A stretch of 37,242 bases of DNA, taken from positions 1 through 37,242 of the forward strand of contig CAIOKE010000344.1 of assembly GCA_903858815.1 (NCBI GenBank), in the 5' to 3' direction. Of the stretch, positions 25,649 to 33,524 are shown in pieces. This DNA comes from an uncultured Planctomycetaceae bacterium (lineage in GTDB: Bacteria; Planctomycetota; Planctomycetia; Planctomycetales; Planctomycetaceae). A program made the position numbers and the translations under genes. Below the pieces are notes generated by a model. The model was not told the DNA's origin and did no database searches. It was given only the letters and a program-made list of their open reading frames with translations. Positions within the stretch are counted from its first letter, which is position 1. Each line of letters opens with the position of its first letter.

Positions 25649-26083
25649 ATGGAGAGCGTCGAATTTCTACTGGCTGTAAAACGCAGGCGATACGATCCGT
25701 TTCAGACATTGGACTCGTGGCTGCCACTGCTGGTTGCAGCGGTTATTCTGATTCTGCTGATTTGGGCGATTTTGAAGTTTCTTTCGAAAATGCACGAAGA
25801 CGTAGATCCTGCCGAGGCAGACCGTGAGATGCTGCAGGCGCTGCGTGAATTGCGGCGTGAAGGTGACTTGACCGAAGATGAATTCCGATCCATCAGGGGG
25901 AAACTGTCGAACCGTTTGAACACTCTGCCGACTGCAGACCAACCCGCAGAAAAAAATCGGGGAAAATCAGCGGAAAATGCCGCAGAAAGCAGTCCACAGT
26001 CGCTTGTGAACAAGCTGTCGCCAGAACTCAAAAACACCGAACTGATCTCTGACTCAAAGGAAGAATCAGTTCAGCCGGAATAA
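25649..26083 (+). CDS. Small membrane protein with SHOCT-like domain
   Basis: 144 residues from the ATG at 25649 (AAGGAA nine bases upstream). One strong transmembrane helix lies at about 25-47 (WLPLLVAAVILILLIWAIL). It is followed by a SHOCT-like short helical module at about 60-90 (MLQALRELRREGDLTEDEFR, then a short helix), and the last ~50 residues are charged and disordered (PAEKNRGKSAENAAE). The SHOCT module is a small C-terminal helix pair found on many membrane proteins and is thought to mediate oligomerisation; no enzymatic function is visible. The gene sits behind a perfect sigma-54 promoter, so its expression should be conditional. Comparable small proteins are common in planctomycetes. 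The same frame remains open for 109 codons after the TAA but without a start codon signal. Confidence 0.75.
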   Translation: MESVEFLLAVKRRRYDPFQTLDSWLPLLVAAVILILLIWAILKFLSKMHEDVDPAEADREMLQALRELRREGDLTEDEFRSIRGKLSNRLNTLPTADQPAEKNRGKSAENAAESSPQSLVNKLSPELKNTELISDSKEESVQPE

Positions 26084-26194
26084 AACGGCAGATCGAAATA
26101 CGTTCCCAGACTTGTTACGGATCTGCAGCAACTCGATGCACACCCCTGGCGTGAAGAATCCGAATTAGAAAGGGCACGAAAAACCGTTGGGAAA

Positions 26195-26363
26195 CTGCTG
26201 GCCGGCAGCCAGCAGGATTCTGATGGGGAAAAACAACAGGTGCCGCTGTGGGCTACCGGGCTTTGGCAGCGGCACCTGCAGACGGGTTCAGACGGTGCAG
26301 ACTGCGTCAGCAGTTTTCGCCGTTTGAACCCTCAGACTGATCAACGCCGGCAGGGATGCCGGC
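26195..26363 (+). promoter_or_regulatory. Three consecutive hairpins upstream of clpX
   Basis: Three perfect stems lie in the 406-base gap before clpX. The first is CTGCTGGC (26195-26202) with GCCAGCAG (26208-26215), loop five. The second is CAGGTGCCGCTG (26237-26248) with CAGCGGCACCTG (26267-26278), loop 18. The third is GCCGGC (26346-26351) with GCCGGC (26358-26363), loop six. None is followed by a T-run. They could end the upstream transcript in a Rho-dependent way or form a structured clpX leader. Confidence 0.45.
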
Positions 26364-26489
26364 CACCACGGAGCGAAGGTTCCAGAGATCTGTGCACTCG
26401 GGCGTATCAGTAGCTCAAAGACTCCTGCCTCCAGAGTCATGCAGAGCGGCTGAATTGGCAGAGTGACTGAAGCATTCAAAGGCAAAACG

Positions 26490-27770
26490 ATGGTATCGGG
26501 TAAGGATTTCGGTTCCGGCAAAACGTCGCAGCAGGGCAAACGCAACGCCAACTGCTCATTCTGCCGCAAGAACTATCGCGAAGTCGGACCATTGGTGGAA
26601 GGTCCGGAAGACGTTTATATCTGCGGCGAATGCATCGAACTGTGCCAGTCAATTCTGGACCAGGAACGTCGCCGTCGCGGAGCTTCCAAGAAGCTGTTCA
26701 ACCGTGTTCCGACGCCTCGCGAAATCGTACGTGAACTGGATCAGTACGTAATCGGTCAGGCACGTTCCAAGAAACTGCTGTCCGTTGCTGTCCACAGTCA
26801 CTACAAGCGACTGACTCACAACCTGGAAGTGGGTACCGAAGAGGTTGAGATTGAGAAGTCGAACATTCTGCTGATCGGTCCTACCGGCTCGGGCAAAACC
26901 CTGCTCGCCAAAACTCTGGCTCGCTCACTGCAGGTGCCATTCGCGATCGGTGATGCCACGACTCTGACTGAAGCCGGCTATGTCGGTGAGGACGTTGAAA
27001 ACCTGTTGCTGAAACTGCTGCATGCGGCCGACTTCGATATCGAAGCTGCTCAGCGCGGGATTATCTTCATCGATGAGATTGACAAGATTGGCAAGACCAG
27101 CCAGAACGTCAGTATCACTCGTGACGTGTCCGGTGAAGGTGTCCAGCAGGCTCTGCTGAAAATGCTGGAAGGTACGGTCGCCAACGTTCCGCCGCAGGGC
27201 GGTCGCAAGCATCCGGAACAGCAGTACATTCAGATCGATACCACGAATATTCTGTTCATCTGTGGTGGGACATTTGTCGGTCTGGAAGACATCATCTCCC
27301 GCAGGCTGGGGCGTAAGGTCATCGGTTTTGGCACGGCCGCCGATGCTCCTGATGAGCGCAGCCGGGAAGATCTGCTGGCACAGGCGACTGTTGAAGACGT
27401 CATGGAATTTGGTCTGATCCCGGAACTGCTGGGACGTCTGCCCGTCATCGGCACACTTGCTCCGCTGGACGAAGATGCCCTGATGCAGGTCCTGACCGAA
27501 CCCCGCAATGCACTGGTTCGCCAGTATCGGCGGATGTTCGAGATGGAAGAATGCGAGCTGGACTTCACTCCGGGCGCACTGCGTGAGATTGCGAAACTGG
27601 CCCGCACTCGTGAAACCGGGGCCCGCGGTCTGCGATCCATCCTTGAGAACGTGATGTTCGACCTGATGTTTGATCTGCCGGAACTGGAGCGTGGTCAGAA
27701 ATTTGTCGTCACCGAAGAAATGGTCCGCGGGGATCTGAAGATTCCACGTCGCGATTCGGCTGCTGCCTGA
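26490..27770 (+). CDS. clpX: ATP-dependent Clp protease ATP-binding subunit ClpX
   Basis: 426 residues from the ATG at 26490, preferred over the in-frame GTG at 26463 because AAAGGC lies just upstream. The N-terminal zinc-binding domain has CSFC and CGECIELC in the C-x2-C...C-x2-C pattern. The AAA+ core contains [10 protein letters not shown] (Walker A), [16 protein letters not shown] (pore loop 1), [12 protein letters not shown] (Walker B), and the sensor-2 region [36 protein letters not shown] is also characteristic; the IGF tripeptide (VIGFGTA) used to dock on ClpP is present. ClpX unfolds tagged substrates and feeds them to ClpP in the cytoplasm. clpP is not adjacent here, unlike in many bacteria. 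A strong terminator follows the stop codon. Confidence 0.98.
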   Translation: MVSGKDFGSGKTSQQGKRNANCSFCRKNYREVGPLVEGPEDVYICGECIELCQSILDQERRRRGASKKLFNRVPTPREIVRELDQYVIGQARSKKLLSVAVHSHYKRLTHNLEVGTEEVEIEKSNILLIGPTGSGKTLLAKTLARSLQVPFAIGDATTLTEAGYVGEDVENLLLKLLHAADFDIEAAQRGIIFIDEIDKIGKTSQNVSITRDVSGEGVQQALLKMLEGTVANVPPQGGRKHPEQQYIQIDTTNILFICGGTFVGLEDIISRRLGRKVIGFGTAADAPDERSREDLLAQATVEDVMEFGLIPELLGRLPVIGTLAPLDEDALMQVLTEPRNALVRQYRRMFEMEECELDFTPGALREIAKLARTRETGARGLRSILENVMFDLMFDLPELERGQKFVVTEEMVRGDLKIPRRDSAAA

Positions 27771-27798
27771 TCTGACTGCAGAATTCGCAACGACATCC

Positions 27799-27836
27799 AC
27801 GCCGTGGTTCCCCTTCAGGAACGACGGCGTTTTTTT
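27799..27836 (+). terminator. Rho-independent terminator of clpX
   Basis: ACGCCGTGGTTCC (27799-27811) pairs with GGAACGACGGCGT (27818-27830) with one mismatch around a six-base loop, followed immediately by six further T residues (27831-27836). It lies 29 bases after the clpX stop, directly before the end of the convergent HTTM gene. Confidence 0.92.
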
Positions 27837-27838
27837 CA

Positions 27839-28732
27839 TCACGTTATCGCCGACAGCAGCCAGTGCAGACTGCACTCGATTGTCGCCGGATCGACGAACA
27901 GCAACAGGCTGCAGATCATGATCCAGCTGAACAGCTGCAGATTCAGCACCAGTTCGAAGATCAGATGCAGCACGATTCCGCTGATGAGCAGTGGCACTCG
28001 AAGTTCCTGCACCCAGAGCCCCACGCCCAGTGAAGCTTCTTCGACCAGAGTCCCCCACGTGGCCAGCCGAATCAGTCCTGGACGCAGCATCCAGCCCGGC
28101 GGTCTGCAGCGCACATAGGCGTCCACCCACAACGGGTACCAGACTGCTGAACCGTCCCGCCATCGCGATCCACTCAGCTTCCACGCCACCGTCCGCAGAT
28201 ACACCACACTGATCAGCAGCTGCATCACCCGCAATGGCCACGGATCCATCGGACGAAAGTCGCCCTGTGACGATCCCTGCAGCCAGAGGTCTGCAGAATA
28301 TCCGCCCGCTGCGTCCGCGAAACAACAGAGAAACGTGAGCAGACGGAGCAGCGAATCGCCGCTTGAAAGCACCCACGGATTGCGATGATGAATCGACACC
28401 AGCGTCAGAAAAACCAGTATGGCTGACAGTCGGTACTGCAGCCCGATCAGAAAGCAGCAGACGGACACAATGTGCAGCAGCCACAGCCCGCGAAATGACA
28501 GCCAGCCGCTGGGCAGCAAACCCTGCAGCGAAAATCGAGTCCGATGACATCCAGCCCGCGACAGTGCAGCAGGCCACAGTCCCCTGTCTGAATAGTAATC
28601 ACCCGCCAGTGGCAGCAGCAGCACGGCATTCACCAGCAGTAACAGTCCCAGCAGCAGACGAAAACAGACCAGCGGGGCTGTGGAACATTCCGCATGAAAG
28701 AAGTGATTCCAGAAGGTGAGGAACTGAGTCAT
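27839..28732 (-). CDS. HTTM-domain membrane protein (vitamin K-dependent gamma-carboxylase-like)
   Basis: 297 residues from the ATG at 28732, two bases after the stop of the upstream gene; an in-frame GTG at 28765 would overlap that gene. It is almost entirely membrane-embedded, with about seven hydrophobic helices. LVCFRLLLGLLLLVNAVLLL opens the HTTM domain, YYSDRGLWP is the typical short loop, and LVSIHHRNPWVLSSGDSLLR is the conserved central motif of HTTM proteins. AWKLSGSRWRDGSAVWYPLW also fits the family. HTTM proteins share the membrane fold of vitamin K-dependent gamma-glutamyl carboxylase, but bacterial members mostly have no assigned reaction. It is tightly coupled to the 165-residue membrane protein upstream, so the two probably act together. 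Confidence 0.9.
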   Translation of the reverse strand: MTQFLTFWNHFFHAECSTAPLVCFRLLLGLLLLVNAVLLLPLAGDYYSDRGLWPAALSRAGCHRTRFSLQGLLPSGWLSFRGLWLLHIVSVCCFLIGLQYRLSAILVFLTLVSIHHRNPWVLSSGDSLLRLLTFLCCFADAAGGYSADLWLQGSSQGDFRPMDPWPLRVMQLLISVVYLRTVAWKLSGSRWRDGSAVWYPLWVDAYVRCRPPGWMLRPGLIRLATWGTLVEEASLGVGLWVQELRVPLLISGIVLHLIFELVLNLQLFSWIMICSLLLFVDPATIECSLHWLLSAIT

Positions 28733-28734
28733 TG

Positions 28735-29232
28735 TCAGCACTTGAGTTGTCCCTGTGGCGACCACTGAAATAACCTGTCCGCACGCTCGGCACCGAATCG
28801 CTCGGCGCTGCTCCAGCCGTTCACGCTCTGAGTCAGTCGAATCAGCTCGATGGACTGCACGACCTGCCCGGCAACAGCTGCCTGCTGCGCCACAAACTCA
28901 CAGACCGGCCCATACAGTCTTTCACCGCCTGGACTGAACAGTGAGAATTCAAACTTGAAGCTGCGCACGTAAAGCATCCGCAGCAGCAGTGACTGACCCT
29001 CAGACGATAATGGCTGCCATTGCTGTCGAGTGCCATCGGACAGGGTGACCAGCGCCACCAGACGGCGATTCAGATGCACTGGATGTGGTGCAAACATGGC
29101 CCAGCTGTGCCAGAGTCCGAAATACACCAGCGGGCCCCCCGGCAGCCGGATCAGCCGCCGCAGAAAATGGTCTGCGGGATAGTCCCAGCACCAGAGAAAC
29201 AGCAGTAGCCAGAGGATCAGCAGGTCGGTCAT
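28735..29232 (-). CDS. Membrane-anchored partner of the HTTM protein
   Basis: 165 residues from the ATG at 29232; a GTG at 29238 is the alternative, and neither has a clear ribosome-binding site. It begins with a transmembrane helix (LLILWLLLFLWCW), then LVYFGLWHSWAMFAPHPVHLNRR. The phrase W.MFAP.P, followed by a beta-rich soluble part (LVALVTLSDGTRQQWQPLS), is typical of small proteins encoded next to HTTM genes. No catalytic motif is visible. The TGA is two bases from the HTTM start, a strong sign of translational coupling. A role in presenting substrate to, or stabilising, the HTTM protein is inferred. Confidence 0.8.
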   Translation of the reverse strand: MTDLLILWLLLFLWCWDYPADHFLRRLIRLPGGPLVYFGLWHSWAMFAPHPVHLNRRLVALVTLSDGTRQQWQPLSSEGQSLLLRMLYVRSFKFEFSLFSPGGERLYGPVCEFVAQQAAVAGQVVQSIELIRLTQSVNGWSSAERFGAERADRLFQWSPQGQLKC

Positions 29233-29275
29233 GCGCACACCATGAACGGATGGTGATTAAGTTCACCGCATCTAG

Positions 29276-29294
29276 GGTGGTAAACTATACCGCC
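29276..29294. promoter_or_regulatory. Operator-like inverted repeat upstream of the HTTM pair
   Basis: GGTGGTA (29276-29282) and TACCGCC (29288-29294) form an inverted repeat with one mismatch and a five-base centre. It lies about 45 bases upstream of the membrane-partner start, in the 186-base gap after the sulfatase. It could be a regulator site; no clear -35/-10 pair was found. Confidence 0.3.
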
Positions 29295-29418
29295 GGTTTC
29301 TGCGAGCAGAGGTGCCTCGATCGCGAAATTTCCCACACCACAGGGAACACGGCCGGTTATGTCAACCGGCTGCACAAATGCCACAGACCGGTAATCGCTG
29401 CACAGACGATACAGGCCG

Positions 29419-30819
29419 TCAGTTCACGAAAGGACGCTCCACAGACCACTCACCCTGCAGATGCTCACGGAGCCGAGCAACCAGCTCCGGATGCTGGTCT
29501 GCCACGTTCTTACGCTCTTCCGGATCTGCCGTAATATGAAACAACTGCGGACGTCGCTCATTCAGACTGTGCACAAACGCATATCGATCCTCCGGCGGTT
29601 CCCAGCTCAGAATCAGCTTCCACTCGCCCTCAATACACCAGCGAGTCACCAGAGACGCTTCCGGCACATTCAGGTCCGCGATGTCATGAACAAACCCTTC
29701 ACCGCTGATTGTCTGACGTTCGATGGGCCTGCCACTTGTCAGTGCGGGCAGCAGGTTCAGGCCAGGCAGGCCATCCGGTACAGGAAGCTCAGCGGCTGCC
29801 AGCACGGTTGGGAAAACATCCAGCGTCGTCGCCAGCTCCCCCCGATCGGCCGCCGGAATCCGCCCTGGCCAGCGGAACATCACCGGAGTTCGCACTCCAC
29901 CCTCGTACACGCTCTGCTTTGAACGCGGAGCAAATCCGTGCGTCCAGCCCGCGCCCAACTGCATCCGGGACGTTGCCTGAATCCAGCCGTTGTCTGTCAC
30001 ATACACAACCAGCGTCTTTTCCGCGATGCCTCGGGAATCCAGCGCCTTGAGCAGTTCCCCGCAGGTTTCATCAAACCATTCCACCATCGCGTGATACTTC
30101 GCCAGCTCAGGAGCAACTCCGGGAAGCTCATACTTCTGCAGCAGTCGAGCGGGGGGATTGTGCGGGGTGTGCGGCAGCATTGGCGCATACCAGACAAAAA
30201 ACGGCTGTTGCTTTGCCAGCGAACGATCCATGAAGTCCAGAATCGGCTGCACTCCCTGTCGCCCGATCTTCAGCCCGTCATCACCATGACGGCCGCCAGG
30301 TTCGGGGAAGCCGCGAGTCATACCTTCGGTGAATCCACCCCGCCTCCAGTTGCCCTCCCACCACTTGCCAGTCTGCAGGCAGGCGTAGCCGGCAGCGGAT
30401 AACAACCGGGGCAGCGTTGGGACACGATCCACCTTTGCAATCAGCTGTTCACGTAACGCCGCATAGGCCTCGTCACTCAGCGATTTGTCCGGACGTGGAT
30501 CATTCCCGACCACACCATGGTCATGGGCATAGCGACCGGTGATTATGGACATCAGCGATGGACGACAGAGTGGCGTGGGAGTATATCCACGACGAAACAG
30601 AGCAGAGGCCTCTGCCAGACGATCCAGCTGCGGCGTCTGAATCACGGGATGCCCCATAAATCCATAGTCGGTCCAGGCCTGATCGTCAGACAGAATCAGC
30701 AGTACATTCGGACGCTCGCCAGCAGGTTTTTCCGCCGCCCATCCCGAAAGTCCGCAGAACAGTCCGGCACAACAGACCAGCCAGAGCCGGCAAAATTTCC
30801 GCAGCATAATTTGATGCAT
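29419..30819 (-). CDS. Secreted sulfatase
   Basis: 466 residues from the ATG at 30819; the GTG at 30825 and ATG at 30807 are alternatives. A signal peptide ends near GWAAEKP. NVLLILSDDQAWTDYGFMG gives the first metal-binding pair of aspartates. The formylglycine motif is CRPSLMSIITGRY at about residue 85: Cys, Pro and Ser fit C-x-P-S-R, but Leu replaces the usual Arg. WYAPMLPHTPHNPP, VVYVTDNGW and SKQSVYEGGVRTPVMFRWPG complete the sulfatase set. It should desulfate extracellular polysaccharides, which planctomycetes are known to use, after maturation by a formylglycine-generating enzyme encoded elsewhere. No sulfatase-maturation gene or glycoside hydrolase is nearby. It lies upstream of, but ~190 bases away from, the HTTM pair on the same strand. 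Confidence 0.93.
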   Translation of the reverse strand: MHQIMLRKFCRLWLVCCAGLFCGLSGWAAEKPAGERPNVLLILSDDQAWTDYGFMGHPVIQTPQLDRLAEASALFRRGYTPTPLCRPSLMSIITGRYAHDHGVVGNDPRPDKSLSDEAYAALREQLIAKVDRVPTLPRLLSAAGYACLQTGKWWEGNWRRGGFTEGMTRGFPEPGGRHGDDGLKIGRQGVQPILDFMDRSLAKQQPFFVWYAPMLPHTPHNPPARLLQKYELPGVAPELAKYHAMVEWFDETCGELLKALDSRGIAEKTLVVYVTDNGWIQATSRMQLGAGWTHGFAPRSKQSVYEGGVRTPVMFRWPGRIPAADRGELATTLDVFPTVLAAAELPVPDGLPGLNLLPALTSGRPIERQTISGEGFVHDIADLNVPEASLVTRWCIEGEWKLILSWEPPEDRYAFVHSLNERRPQLFHITADPEERKNVADQHPELVARLREHLQGEWSVERPFVN

Positions 30820-30924
30820 ACCCACTGCTTTCTGTCCTCAGTCTGACCAGCCACGAGCAACAGTTTCCCGCAGCGCTGCGACAGTCTAGCAGGGACACAG
30901 CAGTCCGCAAACTGCCCTGTGGAA

Positions 30925-30957
30925 AGCAAAACAGCCGGACTTGCGTAAGTCCGGCTG
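30925..30957 (-). terminator. Rho-independent terminator of the sigma-54 activator gene
   Basis: On the minus strand, CAGCCGGACTT (30957-30947) pairs perfectly with AAGTCCGGCTG (30942-30932) around a four-base loop and is followed by TTTTGCTTT. It lies about 40 bases after the activator's stop codon, separating it from the sulfatase gene. Confidence 0.85.
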
Positions 30958-30998
30958 CAGTGTGCTCAGGTCAGTGCGACGAATTCTCGCCATACCCA

Positions 30999-32399
30999 TC
31001 ACATATGCTTGTAAACCGACTCGAAGTCGATCTCATAGCGCTTCATCTTCTTGTAGAGCGTCGTGCGATTGATGCCCAGAGCGCGAGCTGTCTTCTGGCG
31101 ATTCCAGCCAGTGCTTTCCAGAGCCTGAATGATCAGCTGTCGTTCCGGCTGAGTCAGAGCCACTTTCAGTGACGCATTGCCCAGATGAGCGGTGACATTG
31201 GCACGAGTTTCTGCGGAAGCAAACAGCTTTTCGGGCAGGTCGGTCGCAGTAATCACCCCGTTCCGGCACAGCACCACCGCTCGCTCAATCACATTCACCA
31301 GCTCACGCACATTACCTGGCCAGTGATAGTGCTGCAGTACCTGCATGGCAGCTTCTTCAATCTGAGTAATCCGACGCCCCGTCTGCTCACTGAAGATCTG
31401 CAGATAGTGATTGGCCAGCAGTGGGATATCACCGAGGCGATCCCGCAGAGCCGGCTGGGTCAGAGTAATCACGTTGATACGGTAATACAGGTCTTCTCGG
31501 AAGCGGCCTTCCCGGACCGCCTCTTCCAGATCCACATTGGTGGCCAGAACCAGTCGGACGTCGACCTTATGAGTGACGTTGCCACCAACCGGCTCAAACT
31601 CACGATCCTGCAGCACTCGCAGCAGCTTGACCTGCAGTGCAGGCGATGCTGTCGCGATTTCGTCCAGAAACAGAGTACCTCCGTCGGCCTGCAGAAAGCG
31701 TCCGATCTTGTCATGAGTCGCTCCGGTGAACGCACCGGCCACATGCCCGAACAGCTCACTTTCCAGCAGCGTTTCCGGCAGTGCCCCGCAGGCCACTTCC
31801 ACAAACGGCTTGTCGCGGCGATTGCTGAGATGATGCAGAGCCCGAGCCGTCATGGTCTTGCCCGTACCACTCTCACCCAGAATCAATACGGTTGTCTTGG
31901 TATCCGCTACGCTCTCCATAAGCTCGAACATGCGGACCATTTTGTAGTCCTTGCCGATCACGCTGGAGAGTCCATAGCGTTCGGACAGCTGTGCCTTCAG
32001 CTTGCGATTCTCTTCCACAATCTGACGCTGGCCAATGGCCCGCTCGATGGAAAACCGCAGCTCCTCGTCAATGACCGGCTTCGTCAGATAGTCAAAGGCA
32101 CCCATCCGGATGGCTTCGACCGCACTCTCAATCGTTCCAAATCCCGTCAGCAGGATCACGGCAGTCTCAGGAGCATGTTCGCGAGCCCACTGCAGCAGAT
32201 GAAATCCATCCTTGTCCGGCAGATTCACATCACAGATGACAACCTCGAATGGAAATTCCTCCATTCGTTCAAGCGCTTCGAGACAGGTCGATGCGGTTTC
32301 GGTCCGATGCCCCAGACTACGCAGATAATCGGCCATGGCATTCTGAATATGGCGATCATCGTCAACAACAAGCAGTGAACCGGATGAATTACGAGCCAT
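30999..32399 (-). CDS. NtrC-family sigma-54-dependent response regulator
   Basis: 466 residues from the ATG at 32399. The N-terminal receiver domain (about 1-120) has the acidic cluster DDD at 13-15, the phosphorylation site Asp57 in [13 protein letters not shown], and the TGF/K switch residues (ILLTGFG, YLTKP). The central AAA+ domain has LGESGTGKT (Walker A), GAFTGA (sigma-54 contact loop), [10 protein letters not shown] (Walker B) and [10 protein letters not shown]. The C-terminal Fis-type helix-turn-helix is [20 protein letters not shown]. Such proteins bind upstream enhancers and open sigma-54 promoters when phosphorylated. No histidine kinase is encoded nearby, so it is an orphan regulator. 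A structured region lies about 100 bases upstream of its start. Confidence 0.97.
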   Translation of the reverse strand: MARNSSGSLLVVDDDRHIQNAMADYLRSLGHRTETASTCLEALERMEEFPFEVVICDVNLPDKDGFHLLQWAREHAPETAVILLTGFGTIESAVEAIRMGAFDYLTKPVIDEELRFSIERAIGQRQIVEENRKLKAQLSERYGLSSVIGKDYKMVRMFELMESVADTKTTVLILGESGTGKTMTARALHHLSNRRDKPFVEVACGALPETLLESELFGHVAGAFTGATHDKIGRFLQADGGTLFLDEIATASPALQVKLLRVLQDREFEPVGGNVTHKVDVRLVLATNVDLEEAVREGRFREDLYYRINVITLTQPALRDRLGDIPLLANHYLQIFSEQTGRRITQIEEAAMQVLQHYHWPGNVRELVNVIERAVVLCRNGVITATDLPEKLFASAETRANVTAHLGNASLKVALTQPERQLIIQALESTGWNRQKTARALGINRTTLYKKMKRYEIDFESVYKHM

Positions 32400-32494
32400 C
32401 TGGACCCCCCCAGAGACGAGCTGCGATGCACGTCGGCAGTCTTATGAAGAAAATTCCTGTTGCATAAGCCGCAATTCGCAGCCGAATCGCAGCA

Positions 32495-32567
32495 CTGACT
32501 ACCTGCGACAGCACCAATTGCTGTCAAAACAGAGCATTGGCGATGACTTTTTCAGTCAGGTAGTCTT
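32495..32567. ncRNA. Predicted three-stem RNA element between the activator gene and apt
   Basis: GACTACCTG (32497-32505) pairs with CAGGTAGTC (32557-32565) as an outer stem. Inside it are GACAGCA/TGCTGTC (32507-32513 with 32519-32525, loop five) and TGACT/AGTCA (32544-32548 with 32554-32558), the last overlapping the outer stem by two bases. Together they could form a three-way junction. It sits ~100 bases upstream of the activator (minus) and ~340 bases upstream of apt (plus). Because all pairs are Watson-Crick it could fold on either strand. Whether it is an RNA or a DNA site is not known. Confidence 0.35.
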
Positions 32568-32767
32568 GAGCACACAGGCAAAACGTTAGGTCGCTCGTCT
32601 GCAGCATGTCGTTGAGTGGGCACAACAAATTGCTGAAATCGAGTTCACAGATGGATGCGAGCCGGCGTAATCGGCATAACCGGAACGCCTCTCATGGCGG
32701 CCGCCTCCCCGCTCACATTTTCCCTCAAGTTCGTGGCGGGAGGCTTCCCACAGAATTGCAAAAGTGA

Positions 32768-32788
32768 GCGCCCGCAGCGGCCGGGCGC
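32768..32788. promoter_or_regulatory. GC-rich hairpin upstream of apt
   Basis: GCGCCCG (32768-32774) pairs perfectly with CGGGCGC (32782-32788) around a seven-base loop, 117 bases upstream of the apt start. The 505-base gap between 32400 and 32904 holds no coding frame I recognise; otherwise it contains the three-stem element at 32495-32567. Confidence 0.4.
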
Positions 32789-32904
32789 GTGAACATCGCC
32801 AATCGTCCGCATACACTGCAGACTTCCCGTTTGCCGGCTACTCGGCGTAAATTCTGCCCGCTCACACCGGCCCGAATTCGCTCCTTCTGAAGGCTGCACT
32901 CATC

Positions 32905-33438
32905 ATGAATCTTCGCAGTTTCGTCCGCGCTGTTCCCGATTTTCCGAAACCCGGAATCATGTTTCGCGATATCACTCCGCTGATCGCCTCACCCGCAGCA
33001 CTCCGGGAAGTGACACAGCAGCTGGCTCAGCCATGGCTGCACACCGGCATCACCAAAGTGGTGGCCGCTGAAGCTCGCGGATTCATCTTCGGTGTGCCCC
33101 TCGCCATGGAACTGAATGCGGGTTTCGTACCGGTTCGCAAGCCAGGCAAACTGCCGTGGCAGACGCGGCAATTCAGCTATGACCTTGAATACGGATCCGA
33201 CTCACTGGAAATCCATACCGATGCCCTGCAGCCCGGTGATCAGGTGCTGCTGGTGGATGATCTGCTGGCGACAGGCGGTACAGTAGAGGCCTGTCGTCGC
33301 CTGACTGACCAGCTCGGTGCCACAATTGTGGGCGCCGCCTGCGTTATCGAACTGAGTTTTCTCAAAGGACGCGAACGCCTGCATCCTCTGAAGATCACCA
33401 GCCTGCTCACGTATCACACCGAAGACCCCAACGAATAA
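32905..33438 (+). CDS. apt: Adenine phosphoribosyltransferase
   Basis: 177 residues from the ATG at 32905, with GAAGG about ten bases upstream, and the normal length for the family. [18 protein letters not shown] near the start is the typical Apt opening. [14 protein letters not shown] carries the conserved ARGF loop, [13 protein letters not shown] the flexible loop, and [13 protein letters not shown] (114-126) the PRPP-binding signature. It salvages adenine to AMP with PRPP in the cytoplasm. It is a single gene, divergent from the sigma-54 activator and 86 bases before the next gene on the same strand. Confidence 0.97.
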   Translation: MNLRSFVRAVPDFPKPGIMFRDITPLIASPAALREVTQQLAQPWLHTGITKVVAAEARGFIFGVPLAMELNAGFVPVRKPGKLPWQTRQFSYDLEYGSDSLEIHTDALQPGDQVLLVDDLLATGGTVEACRRLTDQLGATIVGAACVIELSFLKGRERLHPLKITSLLTYHTEDPNE

Positions 33439-33524
33439 TGCTGGCGTTCCCAAACAGCTCAGGTTTCACAGATTCCTGATCAGCCAGCTGTCCCCGCCTC
33501 ACACTCCCTCCGGAACTCACTGGT

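Noticed and set aside
26441-26490. tRNA-Ser/Leu-like stretch (GCAGAGCGGCTGAATTGGCA)
   Set aside because: It resembles the D-arm of a class II tRNA, but no anticodon stem, T-arm or 3' acceptor complement follows; the sequence runs directly into clpX.
26925-28577. 550-codon open frame on the minus strand opposite clpX and across the HTTM gene
   Set aside because: It is antisense to the unmistakable clpX sequence and in a different frame from the HTTM gene; its composition follows the wobble positions of those genes and no domain is visible.
31185-32378. 397-codon plus-strand open frame opposite the sigma-54 activator
   Set aside because: The activator on the other strand has every expected motif; the opposite frame has no recognisable domain or ribosome-binding site.
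32616-32636. Sigma-54-like sequence GGGCACAACAAATTGCT upstream of apt
   Set aside because: The spacing between GG and GC is 11 instead of 10 bases, and it is more than 260 bases from the apt start.
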